Below are positions 22,778 to 35,420 of a stretch of DNA of 64,000 nucleotides, one piece after another (the stretch's first letter is position 1; each line of letters starts with the position of its first letter). The notes below the pieces were generated by a model. It saw nothing but the letters and a program-made list of their open reading frames with translations, was not told where the DNA came from and did not search any database. Location: the NCBI RefSeq assembly GCF_036669915.1, contig NC_089314.1:5305667-5369666 (forward strand). Direction: 5' to 3'. The DNA is from Pocillopora verrucosa. Its lineage: Eukaryota > Cnidaria > Anthozoa > Scleractinia > Pocilloporidae. Position numbers and translations under genes: made by a program.

Positions 22778-24780
22778 ATGGAGTCGATTACCACGACTTG
22801 TCTTATCGATCTTGTCTTTGACTTATCAGACGATTGGAAAAAGCTTTCACATGTTCTTGGTCTTTCTGGAGAAGTATCAAGAATATGTGATGACTACAGA
22901 CGGAATGTCTTCGAACAAGCTTACCGAATGCTGCAAACTTGGAAAGGGAAAAAGGGATCTCAGGCTACTTATCAAGTCTTGCGTGAGGCCCTTGCACACG
23001 AAGCCGTATTGCGTAATGATTTGGTTCAAGAATACTGTGAGGGAAGAGACAGGAGCTCTTTGGACGAAGGTAAGAGATTGAAATCTTTTCGAAGCTTATT
23101 GTACAGCACCTCAAACAACAAGAGCGGCGACATTTACAGAGAACTTAGATTTCTTAGGAGGGATTTCATTTACTCAAGTAGCTGGTTCACTGATTCTTGA
23201 TTCTGGCATCTGGAAGAATATATAGTACATGTTACCTCCTTGTGGATTGACTTAGACAGTTTTTACACTGATTCATTCAAGTGTGACTGTTAACAGCGTT
23301 AGATCTTTCGGTAAACAATGGGATGAAGTTGAGACATAAGTATTCGGATGTTTAACTAGCAAACAACCGAAACAAAACCAAAGCACGTCACAGATGTGCG
23401 CTTAAAATTATCAGAGTTGTTAGTAGTCAAAATGGTACATACTTTTAAGTGGGTGATATCATAGTAAAATGAAATATTTAATCGTTTCGAGGGGGAGGTG
23501 GACAGAAATCCTTGAGGGACGGGGGAGGGGGGGATTTGATCGTGTTTCTGAGCTATCGCCAACATTTTGATGATGTAACGCGATGCAAACGATAATAAAC
23601 CAAAACAGGGACTAAACCATGAAAGCAACACCAACGAAAGGGTAGCGAAAAAAAAGGAGTTAATAAACGTGCGTTTCAAGACTTTGCACATTTGCGGGCC
23701 GTTCCTTACAAAACAACAACGTAAAATCACTTAATTTTCCAGGCTGGTCGTTTGTAATCCGTTGAATCTCCTCCACCTTCAGCTACCCTTGCGCCCTCTC
23801 GATTTATCTTTCTTTCTACGGAGCTAACATTTTGTTTGGGCTCCCTCGGATTTAAGGTAGTTTTGTAACAATAGCCACTCACCCGGCTGTCTCGTTTGTT
23901 GTCTCAATACCTTACAGAGATCGACATTGAAGGACTCAAGCCCGGGGTAGTTTCCAGCAGTGACTTACTCTCCATCGCCAAAGACTTAGGATTAAAGTGG
24001 GTCTGGATTGGTCGACTTCTCGGGTTAGAAGACTCCTTGTTAGATGGCATCAGGGAAGATCACATACAAGTCTCTGATTGTCAATACAAAATGCTCGAGT
24101 TATGGAGGAGGGTAAAGACTACTGGGGCAACCTACCAGTGCCTTGCAAGGGCGTTGCTGCACAGAACAGTTTGCATGCGAGATGTTGCTGAGAAATTCTG
24201 CGTGGAGAATTAAGAAAAACAGATGGGTATGTTTCAGTCGTTGAATAATGAGATGAACTTAACTCTCGTATAAACTATTAAAAAACAAGAAAAAAAATTA
24301 TAGAACTGCATGTTTCATATCTATAGGGAGAGAAGAAAAAGAAGAACCTTTGCTGTGATAATCGAACCTAAAATTTGTACTGTTCTTTCCTCGTAAGCCT
24401 CTAAAAAAGTCGCTGGACTAAGTAATGTGAGAGAGAGAGAGACTATATGTTTATGTACATGTATATATGTTTTGACTCCCATTTCGCCGCGAGAATTTGC
24501 CCATAAGTTCTGATTCTGAAAACAAGATACATGATAGATTTGTGGTGAAAGAATTGGAAGAGAAAAATATTTTCTCATGAAACAACATCAGGCATGACTC
24601 ACTGTTTTGTGACATGTTTCTTCTACAGTAAACAAAAGAAGCCAGAAATTGAGACAAAAAACCTGAGACACCAATAGAGGATTAATCAATTAATCTTATT
24701 TTACGTTTGACGCATGACCAGGTTCAACGCAAAGAAACTGATGGATGAATGGATCAAGTCACAAGATTGCCAATAGGCAG
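22778..24780 (+). pseudogene. truncated copy of the triple Death-domain gene
   Basis: Exon 1 (22778-23069) and the start of exon 2 (23918 onward) keep the same lengths, splice sites and phases as the intact gene at 16137 and encode two good Death domains. A TAA at 24211-24213 stops translation a few codons before the expected exon 2 donor, leaving 195 aa. Exon 3 is not found. Only short pieces of exon 4 remain near 24718-24770 (the acceptor TGACCAG and GATGAATGGATCAAG). It could still be expressed as a two-Death-domain protein without the third domain, so 'pseudogene' is a judgement. Its 5' flank keeps the shared promoter and the TMEM199 exon 1 relic. Confidence 0.7.
23600..23740. mobile_element. 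MITE fragment, same family as 52784-53153
   Basis: ACGTGCGTTTCAAGACTTTGCACATTT and CAAAACAACAACGT repeat parts of the complete element at 52784. Neither terminal repeat is complete. It lies in intron 1 of the truncated Death-domain copy. Confidence 0.5.
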
Positions 24781-25186
24781 CCTGCAATATTTCGATCTAC
24801 CGCTTTCTTTTGTGGCATGGGGATACAGAAAATCCTAGAAAGAAAAGAACAATTCTCAAAAATATGTCCCAGGGATAGCGAGCAAGCCAGAAATATATTT
24901 AATCATTGATTTTCTTGACGAAGAAAAAAGTGTTTGAGCAGTAGATTTCACTAAAAAGAGTTTAGAAAACGAAGCGTTGTTAATAGATAATCGATATATC
25001 CACCTGTGTTCCTTTTTTTCGAAAGACTAATGTATGTCACAATCATGAATACTAATTTATAATTGTATTCGAGTAAAGGAATTTTTGTTACTCTGTACGC
25101 CGTGAATTTGAAGAATAGAAGCTTGTACGTTGCTTGAGTTTGATCAGCTTGTTATTACGGTGTTCTAATAACTGATCAAGCAGCCT

Positions 25187-25700
25187 GCGCGAATGTACTT
25201 ATAAAATGCTCGGGTTGTCGTGCAAAAAAGAGGAATGCCAACGCAACATACAAGAGCCTTGCACAGACGTTATTAAACGGAGCAATTTGCATGCGAGAAG
25301 TTGCTGAGAAATTCTGCGTGGACCACTGAGGAAAAGAGATCGGTATATTCCATTTGTTGAATGAAATAATGACCCTCAGTCTCAGAGAATATCAGAAAAC
25401 ACTCAAGACAAAGGATTGCAAGAGCCGGTTCAGTTGCGCATATCTACAAGGCGCTAAGGAAAAGTAGAGCGTTTGCCTTTATAACCGGCGTTAACATCTG
25501 TGATGTTTTTTCTTGAAATTTTACGCCAGCTACGTTGAGAAAACGCTAGTTGGAGAAAAAGAAACTGATCCTTGATCAGTTAAGTTAGTGATTGCAAACC
25601 GCATTTAACGAAGTGGTGATATAGATCGTTTATGCGATGAGTCATCGGCCAGAGACTAGACTAGAACCGGCCAACGTTGTCTTGCAAGAGATTATAATCT
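25187..25700 (+). pseudogene. relic of triple Death-domain gene exon 2 and intron 2
   Basis: CGAATGTACTTATAAAATGC through GAGATCGGTAT matches the 3' part of exon 2 of the gene at 16137, with frame-breaking changes and an in-frame stop (GACCACTGA). The next 350 bases match the start of its intron 2. The same relic occurs at 40057-40610, marking the left border of a segmental duplication. Confidence 0.75.
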
Positions 25701-25999
25701 CTTGTGTTTTGATATTGCAAATCAATTGAGTGACTGCAGCCTTTCGAATAAAGTTACGATAAAGATTAATTTTGTGTGGCTATTAGCCAGAGTTTGTGAA
25801 CTGAACAATATTGTTCAGAAAACCCAAATACTTGGCAAACAGGCGTCTTTTGGCTTTCTAAATCCGGTTTGCAAGACGTTGATACTAGCAGGTTTTGACT
25901 CACATTTCGCCGCTAGAATTAACATATAAATTTAAATTCTGAAAACAAGATACATAATAAGTTTGTGGTGACTCCCAAATGTATTCCGTTGCACATATA

Positions 26000-26570
26000 T
26001 GTGCCGTACTAATTCGATTTAGCGCCTGGGACGTTTATTTCACTGCTTTCACCTCAAGGGAGTGTGCTTATTCGAAACAGGGCGTTTATGAGGAGCCGGG
26101 CGTTAATTTTTTTTTTTTAGAAACAGCAGAAAGTGAAACAAACTTTTGATGTTTATTTGAAAGGATAAAAAAGACTGGGAAACAGACTTTTTTTCCCTGG
26201 ATACTTCCTTCCTAGAATGACTATCCAAGCGATCGTCGCAAAATTTTAAGACAGGATCTTCCGTTTGAAGGAACTGCGATTTCACAGCAACATAAAAATC
26301 GAGAGAGACAAAGATCTCCTCTTTTGTCGTGAGGCTTTAAGTGAGTAATTAAAGGAAGATGGACCACGGTTAATCTCAATGTTCACGTACTCTAACAGTC
26401 CTATTACTGAAACAGAATAGGGACGTTTATTGGAAAAGAGGTGCGTATTGGAATGAGGTGCTCATTCATTAGGGGGCGCTTATTAACAAAAACCAAATTC
26501 GAGGGGGGCGTTTATTGGAGAGGGGGCGCTTTATGGAAGGAGGGCGCTAAATTGAAGAGTTACGTTATGC
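26000..26570. repeat. GGGGCGCTTATT-type dispersed repeat
   Basis: The block is rich in units such as GGGCGTTTAT, GGGGGCGCTTATT and GGAGAGGGGGCGC. It is shared with 40910-41460 in the other duplication copy and is related to the motif in TMEM199 intron 3. No coding frame is convincing. Confidence 0.55.
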
Positions 26571-26932
26571 TTTGTTTCGTCGTCACCGTTGTTGATTTAA
26601 TTGTTGCACGTTTATTTTTTGTTTGTTTTTTCAACTGACTAACAATATATGCTTAGACTAATTTCCAGCGCGAACCTTACGTCATGTACAAGAACGGTTC
26701 ATTCGTTCGATTGATACTGGCATGCATGACCATCACTCCGAAGTAATGAGGATCGAATGCAATCATTGGTACAAGTAAGGTAACATTATGAAAAGTTCTT
26801 TACAAAGCAATTTAACGATTATAGAAAAATAACTACAGCCCTTGTCTCTTGCACAAAGCTTACAGCTAAAAGTAAGGCAGAACGGTTCGAAGAAGCATTA
26901 ACTTTCTTGTTGGTGGCTGTGGGGCTTCTTTT

Positions 26933-29900
26933 TCACATTAAAGCCACCGTTTCTTCTCCGTTATCAGGATCAACCCCGTTTCTGTTTCCATCTGCTCCTT
27001 TCATAGGCTCACTCTGATCGGAATACAAACTCTCCATGGTTGGTTGATTGAGAGTTTCCGGTAAAGTCATACATCCAATAGCAGCTGCGATCGCCAGACC
27101 AGCCATTATCCCATAGGGAAGGAAACGATGAACGATCAACTATTGAAGATAGATCAGGGTTTATATTTAATTAAGGTTGTTACAGTCGAACCTTTCCAGA
27201 GAAAGGAGCTTTTAGTAATAAGTGACCGTCCAGGGGAAGGTGAGGATAATTACAAATATTTTATTTAAGTGATTTGTAACATTTCAGGTGGTTAGAACAA
27301 TTCTTGGCAAAATATGTGCTTAAATTTACTTAGATTTAATGCTGTAAATTACGGCAAAAATTCTGTCGTTAATGCGTGTCCGCACTTTAAACGAGGAGGT
27401 CAAGAAATCACATGGTCCTCAGTCTTTCGAGTTTCCTATCAGAAAATTATATATTTCAGGTGTATAAATGATAACTGTGACTCTTGTGAAATATCCCGCC
27501 CATGAGTGCTGCGTAACTGTTGCGTCGTGAGATCTGAGAATAGTGCATTTTGGTGTCTGCTCTCTTTTTCAATTTGTCTGTGCATGTCTGTCTGTCTTTC
27601 TGTATGCCTTTCTCTCTCAATGTCTGTCTTAGCTCATTATCTATTCATTCATTTATTCATTTCTTTGTTGTTGTTGATGTTGTTGTCGTTGAATACCGTC
27701 TTAGACCTGAAGGAAACAACAAGTTTGTCTGTACACGCGTCATTTGCCACTCCGACAGTCCGTTGGTCCGTCTGTCTGAACGATCGTAGTTTGTCAATCT
27801 GTCTGTTTACAATTTCTTGTCACTACGTCTATGCGTCTGTCTCCTTGTGTGTTTATTTCATTTGCAAAATTTGCTTGTTCCAAGCTTGGGGTGATCATTT
27901 GTGTTCTTAAACGAAAAATCTAAAGCAAACCACCAAAACCTGCGATAGGAATAGGATATAGAAATATAAATTGATTGTTTACCAAGAGCGGAGCATAAGC
28001 TGAGGCAAAAGCGCTTACGCGGGCGGAAGCTGTAGATGTACCCATACCAACATTCCTAAGAGAAGGACAAAACAAATCTCATTATGCTGGTAAACTGTAT
28101 AACTGAACGTGTTAATCGGATTTTATGAAAAGAGTCATTCATTCTTGATCAATTGAAAAAACTCACAGTAGGTCCAAGGCTAAAGTTAATAACTTTTCAT
28201 TATTACTATAGCAGGCCTATGCTCCTTGACCTCGATCACGCGTTCGCATTATATCCAACTCCTTATCTAAAGGATCGTCTGGATGAAATAAATTCTTATG
28301 ATAGTTCAAAACAATTTTTTCAAACGTTCATCCAGAACGCAGCCACATACTCCAGACAGATTTTGGCCTCATTGACACAGCTTCGCTTGGAAATACTTTT
28401 AAGGTAAAAACTGGCCTTCAAAATGATTCCAAAATTAAAGCCTTTTGAATATGTGTCGTTTTCGAAACGTTCCATCTCTAATGTGGGGAGGTGCGAACGG
28501 AGGCTTACGAAAACGGTGACGTAACGTAAAAAGCGTCATATCAGCGTTTTTTGTCGGCTGTAATGTGGAGGACTGGGCATTTGAAAGACAAGTCATTAGA
28601 AAGTCTGTTTTTTTTTTAGATGAAAACGCATTAGCATGGGCAGCTGAAACAAACCGAGTATGCTTATAGTTGAGACGGACGATTACTTTTAAAATCGCAT
28701 TAAAATGACGGACGCCCTTAAAAGTATATCTTTTACAGTATAGATATTTCAGTCTAGTCTACCTTATGGTTGTTGGAAACAACTCAGCAGAGTAAATGTA
28801 AACCAATGAAAAGGCTATTTCACTGTTAAACTTTGCAACGACCATGGACATGAAGATTTTCCCAGCCATGTAACCTGGGTAAGGAAAAAATTTTAAATGA
28901 TTAGCAATAACAAACATAACTCTTTATAAGTTTACGCTCAGATAAAAGCTTAGGAGGCCCATTCGAGGTTTTTCAAGAATCAAAAAATTTGTTTTCTATG
29001 TTCCAGGGTTCATGGCCGTACAATTCAGCCAATAGTCTGACTACTTACGAATTTTCCATCCGAAACGATATGCACATCTCAGTGCAGTGTTATGAACATT
29101 CGACTGGTCAGCTAAATGGCTAGTTAGTTTGGAGGGTTTAGAGACAGTTCTAACTACTAATTATTTACAAAATAGGTCCTATATGTAAATCAATTTGTGA
29201 ATGCTTCACCTTTATCGTTTTCAGCTTTGTCTGACAGTAGAAGTGTCCCGATTGCTCCGACAGCAGCTAATAGAAACGATACTCCTAGAATCTTTCTGCG
29301 ACCGAACCTGTTGAAATAATCGTATCAAGAAAAGCGGATCAACTTAAAGGTAAGCAGGCTTTGTTTAAAGATTAAAAATGACCGTATATGGCTACTTTGG
29401 AACAATGGCGGAAACAGCTTTAAAATACACGCGGGATTGAATGGCAGGAAAATTAGTAACATAATCGACAACTGAACAAGGATGTCGAAGGTTAAACTGA
29501 ATTTGATGTCTCTAAGCTGCTTCACTTAACCGCAATTTTGATTGAATCATCCTTTTCTAAAACTGGCAGTAGACTTAAATTGTTCTTGACTTGGATTAAC
29601 ATATTTTGTTATCTAAAAATATATCGGTAGCATGTAAACTAACCATTTTTGTAACAATTATTGATATCTTGAAAATTAAAAACTTTTAAAAACATAAGAC
29701 GAAACAGATCTAGAAAGTCTCTTGGCCCTAATGGCAATACTTACTTCATCGTCAAAGCAGCACTTATTGGGTATGCTGGCAATGCAGCTATACTAGATAT
29801 AAGGACATTGATGTAGATATTTCCCCCAACAAAAGGAGCACTGAAAGCTATGCCCCAGCTGATAAAAGATGCAGAGAACCTGTTCATGACGAGAGAAAAG

Positions 29901-32900
29901 ATAAAAGGGAAAGAGAAATTAGGAAATTGGAGATAAATCCAAAACGATTACTGAAAGGGGTAATGGAGGTAATCATGAAAACTGTTTTCAGGTATAATTT
30001 GAATTGAAAAACTCGTAGATTACTTAGATTAGAAACCTTTGGTTTAATTGGGATATTCATGGTACCCATAATTCACAAGAAAACACAACATTCCATTAAA
30101 TAAAAAGGTTTAAGAACTATAACCACGGATTATGAATAATTCGCAAGGAGACAGGTTTGCCTTCCGGCTTTGATGCTTTCCTTTTTCAATTATTTTGCTC
30201 ATTTTTGTCTTTGTCTAATTGCCAACTTGTTTGTTTGTTTGTTCATCTTGTTGTATGTAGCGTCTTACGTTGCTTCTCAGAGGACATTCCATCAGTTCCT
30301 ATAAGCTTTAGGGGATCTCCCAGTACAATGAATATGTGTCATCTTCGGAACAAACTGAGAATAAAAGAGACTTATAAAACGGCGGATGCCATTACCTTGC
30401 CTCCCCCTCCCTCTTGCGTGACAATTATCATTACTTCGCAATTTAGAAGCACAGCATAAGCAAAATTTCAGTTGATCATTTCGTGTAAACTACTTGGTTC
30501 AACCAAATGAAAATACAACTAAACTTTGTCTCTTTGGGTTGAGCACCAAATCGAGTCTCGTAAAATCACAAAAGGGAGCGGCCGCTTCACGACTTACCAC
30601 ATTAACCAAGAGCATAACGTCTTGTGTATCATTTTTCGCGACACAAACAAATCTCGGAAGTCACCAAGCCTCTCATTCTGCTCTTCTTGTGATAATTCCA
30701 GTGATTCAGTAGGCATTTCTTTTCCATTCAGCTCAGCTACTTTACGTAGGATTACCCTGGCCTGATCCTCTCGACCTTTTTTTAGCAACCAGCGGACAGA
30801 CTCTGGGATGAAACTGAAGGGCGATAATGTTAACCCAAAAATCAATGAAGATGAGTCCTATTGATGATTTGAGATAACAACTTTAGCTGATAATTTGGTT
30901 TTATCAGCTGAGTTGATAATGTGGATTGACCACCGAAGAGAGATTCTAAAGCCGACGATTCGAGCGTTAGCCCTTCATCAGAGCAAATCGTCAGCATCAG
31001 AACCAGACAACTATACGATGGCCAATTCAGATTATCAACTCAGTTGTCCAAATTACCTTTTGATACCCTCCACCGACGCAGCATTGTACTTTTTTGTTTT
31101 TTTGTTGTTGTTGTTGTTTTTTTTATCTTACCCCCATTGAAAATAATTACCAGTTCGTTTCTCTTCAAGAGATGGTGCATATGGGACGATAGCCTTTGAG
31201 GCTAAGGTTTACATTTTGGTCATTTCACGGCTAACGATTGAGGTGATTCCTTAGTATCGCACTGCGCATCCTGTACTACGCATAAAAATCACGTAATCCG
31301 GCGAATAGGCGCGTGCACTCCGAGCATACGATATTGTTTTTCAATCAATGGACCAGGTAAAGAGGTGCTAGGGGCAATGGCTCTTGAACGAGCACGGTGA
31401 TGTTATCATACATCGGCAGAGTACTAAGGAAATGACAAGGATCGATTTTCCTTGGATATTTATCGTTTTCCCAAGTATTCTGATATTACTGACTAAAAAC
31501 CGTTACTATCTCTCTCTTTCGCAGCAAACTTGGAATCTACGGCTATATCCATTAAATCACGCGACTTGCAAACACAAGCTCAGGGGAGTGGACTACGTTC
31601 TTCACCCAAAAATTGCTTAGTATTTATCATTAAGTGCCATGGAAGAATCTGTTTACTCACAAGTATCCAGCCGTAAAGAATATGCCAGGTACTCCAGTAA
31701 ACATAGTGAGTTCACGCCATTCTCTGATAGCGTATGCTACACCTGCTAAGATCATGGTGAACAGAAAGAATCCAGTCCACACCAGGCCTCCTGCTACACC
31801 TCTGTGGCGCATTCCGGAAAACTCCGAAGTCAACACGAACAATGGAATGCTGTAAGCACCTGCATAAACGAAAACCAGCTTGTTGATGCCAGAGCAATTT
31901 TCAAAAGAGTGTCGCAAGTAATCTTTATTTCGCTCTGTGATAGGTCCGGAAAGAAAACTCGCGCTACTTTTTCAACCAATCAGATGCAAGACTAAAGCTT
32001 ATCACGACTTGGTCGCACGCGTTTTCCCGCGCTTTAAGCAGTTTGGTTGTTTTGAGTTTGACTTCTCATTGGGTGTTATAGGTATTTTCTCTTCTTCTAA
32101 TTGGCTGTTGTGGTTACTTTGGTTTTGGTTTCATGAAATCAATCAAAAATTGCTCTAAAATACCTAAGTTTATTAACTGTAGAAGTACGAGCCTTTGCAT
32201 TGCTCTTCTGACTTGGAATCTTTCCAGAATTTGACTTCTTCTCGTAATACAACTTCCCAGCCATTGTTATAAAAAATATACAGACAGCGCCTCTACGAGA
32301 AAAGTCCAGCGTAACCACACTGGTCCTCTCCACAAAAAAATTAGAATTTTTGTTTGTTTTATTACCACATAATTTCATTATGGTTCCTGTTTCACTTTTT
32401 TCATTACCAAGAGATGATCCTCTCTTGTCTGAACTTACCAATCATGAATCCAACAATGCAACGACAAAGTGCAAAAAACCAGAATGCAGGAGAGAAGGCT
32501 GAGATGAGATGAACCACGCAGCAAATAAAACCGCAGAGGAAAAGGGGGCGTTTCCTGCCAAACCTGTCAGAGAGGGTGCTCACAAGGATACTTCCAATGA
32601 AAAATCCGGCAAAGATCATGGAGGTGGAAACAAACCCCAAAGACCCGCGTTCACAAACCAGGTCGAACTGTTAAGTTTAAAAAGACCTACTCATATTAGA
32701 AGAAATTCACTGTTGATGGATGTTATTAAATACTCATCGACAGATATAATTTTTTTTCTTAGTTCTTTCAGGCTTTCATTTGATGTAAAGTTGCCTTTAC
32801 ACAAAATGAGTTTTAAATTTCGTTTGGCAATCAACATCGAATAGAACTAGGACTCCAAATCAAATTAGCAAGTTTCTTAGGGTGATAAAATTCAATTTCT

Positions 32901-33191
32901 CGTGTTTACCTCAGTGACAATAGAAGTGAAATCGTTCGCAAATTTCCAATCTTCCCTTGGAATATTACATCGGTACTTGTACCTCGTGTCTCCAAGACTT
33001 ATGGTGTCCGTATAGGGGCAAGTCAATGTATTTTTGCACTGCCAGCCGGGCTCCGATGCGATAAAGACAGAAATCATTACAGGAACTGCCCACCATAATG
33101 CATAGGTAAGATTGAAAAATATGTTGAGGACAATTTGGTAGCGACCGAAGCTGCCAATCTGTTCCAAGACTTCGTCAGTGGTTATCGTCAT
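26933..33191 (-). CDS. SLC22-type organic ion transporter, copy 1
   Basis: Nine exons on the minus strand: 33191-32910, 32667-32439, 31859-31661, 30813-30598, 29879-29745, 29307-29210, 28874-28763, 28055-27983, 27139-26933. Lengths sum to 1551 nt (516 aa) with GT-AG borders and consistent phases. The protein is a major-facilitator carrier of the SLC22 group. It has an N-terminal membrane helix after GSFGRYQ, a Cys-containing outer loop, FDLVC, the family loop DRFGRKR between helices 2 and 3, IPESVRWLL after helix 6, FGRRK between helices 8 and 9, ELFPTTIRN near helix 11, and a last helix running to LPETL. The tail is acidic and cytosolic. SLC22 proteins move organic cations, anions or carnitine across the plasma membrane; the substrate cannot be read from sequence. 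The start at 33191 gives the usual short N-terminus (MTITTDEVLE). Confidence 0.92.
30904..31049. mobile_element. short TIR element in SLC22 copy 1, intron 3
   Basis: The left end CAGCTGAGTTGATAATGTGG is nearly the reverse complement of the right end (ATTCAGATTATCAACTCAGT). The whole stretch can fold into a hairpin with an inner arm around CGAGCGTTAGCCCTTCATC. It also occurs at 45307-45452, so it was present before the SLC22 duplication. Confidence 0.65.
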
Positions 33192-33354
33192 TTCTAAAAG
33201 GTAAAAAATTAATATGCATTCATATTGAGTGCACCTCAAACATATTTTTTAGTTTTCTAACATTTAGCCAAAGACCGAGGTCGATTATCAGAAAGATTGA
33301 ACATTGTCGATGATATCTACGTGTGGGGAAGCAGAGCAAATTACATTTGTTCTT

Positions 33355-34292
33355 TATATGGTCTTGTGATTCCCACAACTTCCTCCTCCCCTCCCCCTCC
33401 CCCCTCCCTCACTACTGTGAGGAAAAAGATCCATGATACTATGAGCGGGCGAAATATAACGAATTTTGGTTCTGACGAACAGGCTGACTTTTCTTACTTA
33501 CTTGAAGCAATAGAGAATGAAGACATCACTGTTAGGTCGGTTTGCAGTCAACATTTAATGAAGACACGTGACGTGAGACGAATTATTTCTAATTTTTTCG
33601 TAACATTTGATGAAGCGGCGCTATAAATAGCAAAATTTTTTTCAAATTCATTTCCAAAATGTATAGCCTTGCGACAACTTCCTATTGAATCTTGTCATCC
33701 CGTTAAGTTTCAACGAAATATAAGTACATTAATTAAATTAAATTAAATTACTGCATTCGTTTTCATTCACAGCAATGTTTTCATTCTGTGGGCTCTGGAT
33801 TTGCTTGAGTTTGGCTTTGAATATCAATCGATCAGTGATTACCGCCTGAATGAAAGTTAGACGACAAATTAATATGCCAAGCAATATATTTCACGAAGCA
33901 AGCTTATTTTAGTATACAATCATCAAAACGACATTCACCGTTAGTTTCAGACTGTAACCTGAGAAAAGAAATCAGGCGTAATTTTGGCGAGCGAGTGCTC
34001 TGTATTATTCTAACCCTTTGACCCCAGATCAAATTTGTAATTCTCCTTACCGTCAACCATACAATTCTTATATTGTTAGTTCAGAGAATTTAGTATTGGA
34101 TCAACTAATTATCCCTAAATTGATATTTTTCTTTATTCTCATTACTTATCTGATTGGTATTTTATTGATATTGTAAGGAGAAATTCTGTCTTGGTCACTC
34201 ACGGGAGTTAAAGGGGTAACGAAAATTATGGCCGCCATCCTTGACTTAAATTGCAAAGAAATGCGAGTGAGAGAAATTAAAGAAATAAAACA
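33355..34292. other. copy 1-specific segment upstream of SLC22
   Basis: In copy 2 the flanks join directly (ACATTTGTTCATGGCC...GTCGGATAAAC, near 47727), so about 940 bases are extra here or were lost there. It holds a pyrimidine-rich tract near 33381-33415 and an open frame to 33626 that I do not recognise. No terminal repeats were seen. Confidence 0.5.
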
Positions 34293-34353
34293 TGACCGGT
34301 CGGATAAACGATCGCTAGCTTATAACGTCAGCTCGCCATAATAAGACGCCTGC

Positions 34354-34512
34354 ACTGCAGGCGGAGTAACCGCAGAATACCCTGCCACTTTGGTTCATCT
34401 CATTTACATGTGAAGTGAAGCTTTCAAGGACGAGACATAATACAACAGACGCTATTCCTATTCAATGACACGTAAATGAGTGGCAGGGTATTCTGCAGTT
34501 TAGCCCTGCAGG
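34354..34512. mobile_element. foldback (hairpin) element upstream of SLC22 copy 1
   Basis: The left arm contains GCAGAATACCCTGCCACT and CATTTACATGTGA. The right arm reads the reverse complement (GTAAATGAGTGGCAGGGTATTCTGCAG), with CTGCAGG and CCTGCAGG at the outer ends. Arm identity is high over about 45 bases. A matching element is at 47794-47952. Confidence 0.65.
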
Positions 34513-35335
34513 CTACTAAATGAGTGGTATGAGTCACTGAAGCCGTTTGGTTGTCATTTCGCTGCCCTTCTAGATCAGTGGAATAACTGAGGGCCGAGGG
34601 CTGCATACCTTGGCAAACAATAAAATTACAGCTTCAGTAAAAGTAGCTTGTGTTCTGTACAATGAGTTTGCCAGCACATATAACAATATGCACTCGCTCC
34701 CTTTACAAAAGAAAAATCGGAAATAACAATTTTGTGGTTCTGATCACTAAAAGCATACGTGTAATCTTGGTGTGCATCTCTTAAGTTAGCTCTAGGAAGA
34801 AAGGTTAAACATTTCCATTTTTAATCCTGCTCGACTACTTCGTTTTCGTCTCAGAGCCAACAGGGTTATGTTTCGATCTTACGGCAGATATGAGACTGCA
34901 CGACGACAAGTAACCTTGAGTAAAAGTGTTCAGTTTATTGTGCTCACCTCATTTATGAAGATTCTTTTGCCTGTGTGATAATTCTGGTCCGCGTTGTGGA
35001 TGATTACAGCTTTGATGGCTCAGGTTGATTCAAGATTTCCTTATTTGAAGATAATTATTCCGTGAGCGTCAACAGCCATATACCGCTTATTGACACAAAA
35101 GCCGCGAGGTCAATTAACCCTTTAGAAAGAATTCATGCAATTACGACGAGAAATTGACAGGCGTCTAACGAACCTTGTGTTATTATTCAAATATGTCCTT
35201 CTGGCTTATTGTTTACGAAAACAAGATTACAACTAACTTGTTGGCACTTCACAGCGAAGGAAGAGGACACAGGACTTGAAAAAAGTAAATGTTGAAACCG
35301 TGTTGATAGACTCAGTCGTTGAACTGGTTCCGAAA

Positions 35336-35420
35336 GAAAACACCAAAAACACATACAAAAAAAACACTTCCAAAAAAAAACACATACAAAAAAAACACAT
35401 ACAAAAATCACATACAATCA
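35336..35420. repeat. tandem A-rich repeat (AACACATACAAAAAA units)
   Basis: Four to five units of about 15-17 bases. In copy 2 (48715-48725) only about one unit remains, so the array expanded or contracted after duplication. Confidence 0.7.

Noticed and set aside
27506..27910. 134-codon frame with repeated Cys, Leu, Ser and Val
   Set aside because: It is translated from a CTGT-rich simple repeat in the last SLC22 intron, and it is not preserved as a frame in copy 2.
31384..31855. Plus-strand frames over SLC22 intron 3 and exon 3
   Set aside because: They overlap the coding exon in antisense or sit in intron sequence, with no motif. Their similarity to copy 2 follows from the duplication.
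32509..32844. 111-codon plus-strand frame
   Set aside because: It is antisense to SLC22 exon 2 (DRFGRKR region); the partner at 46885 is the same shadow in copy 2.
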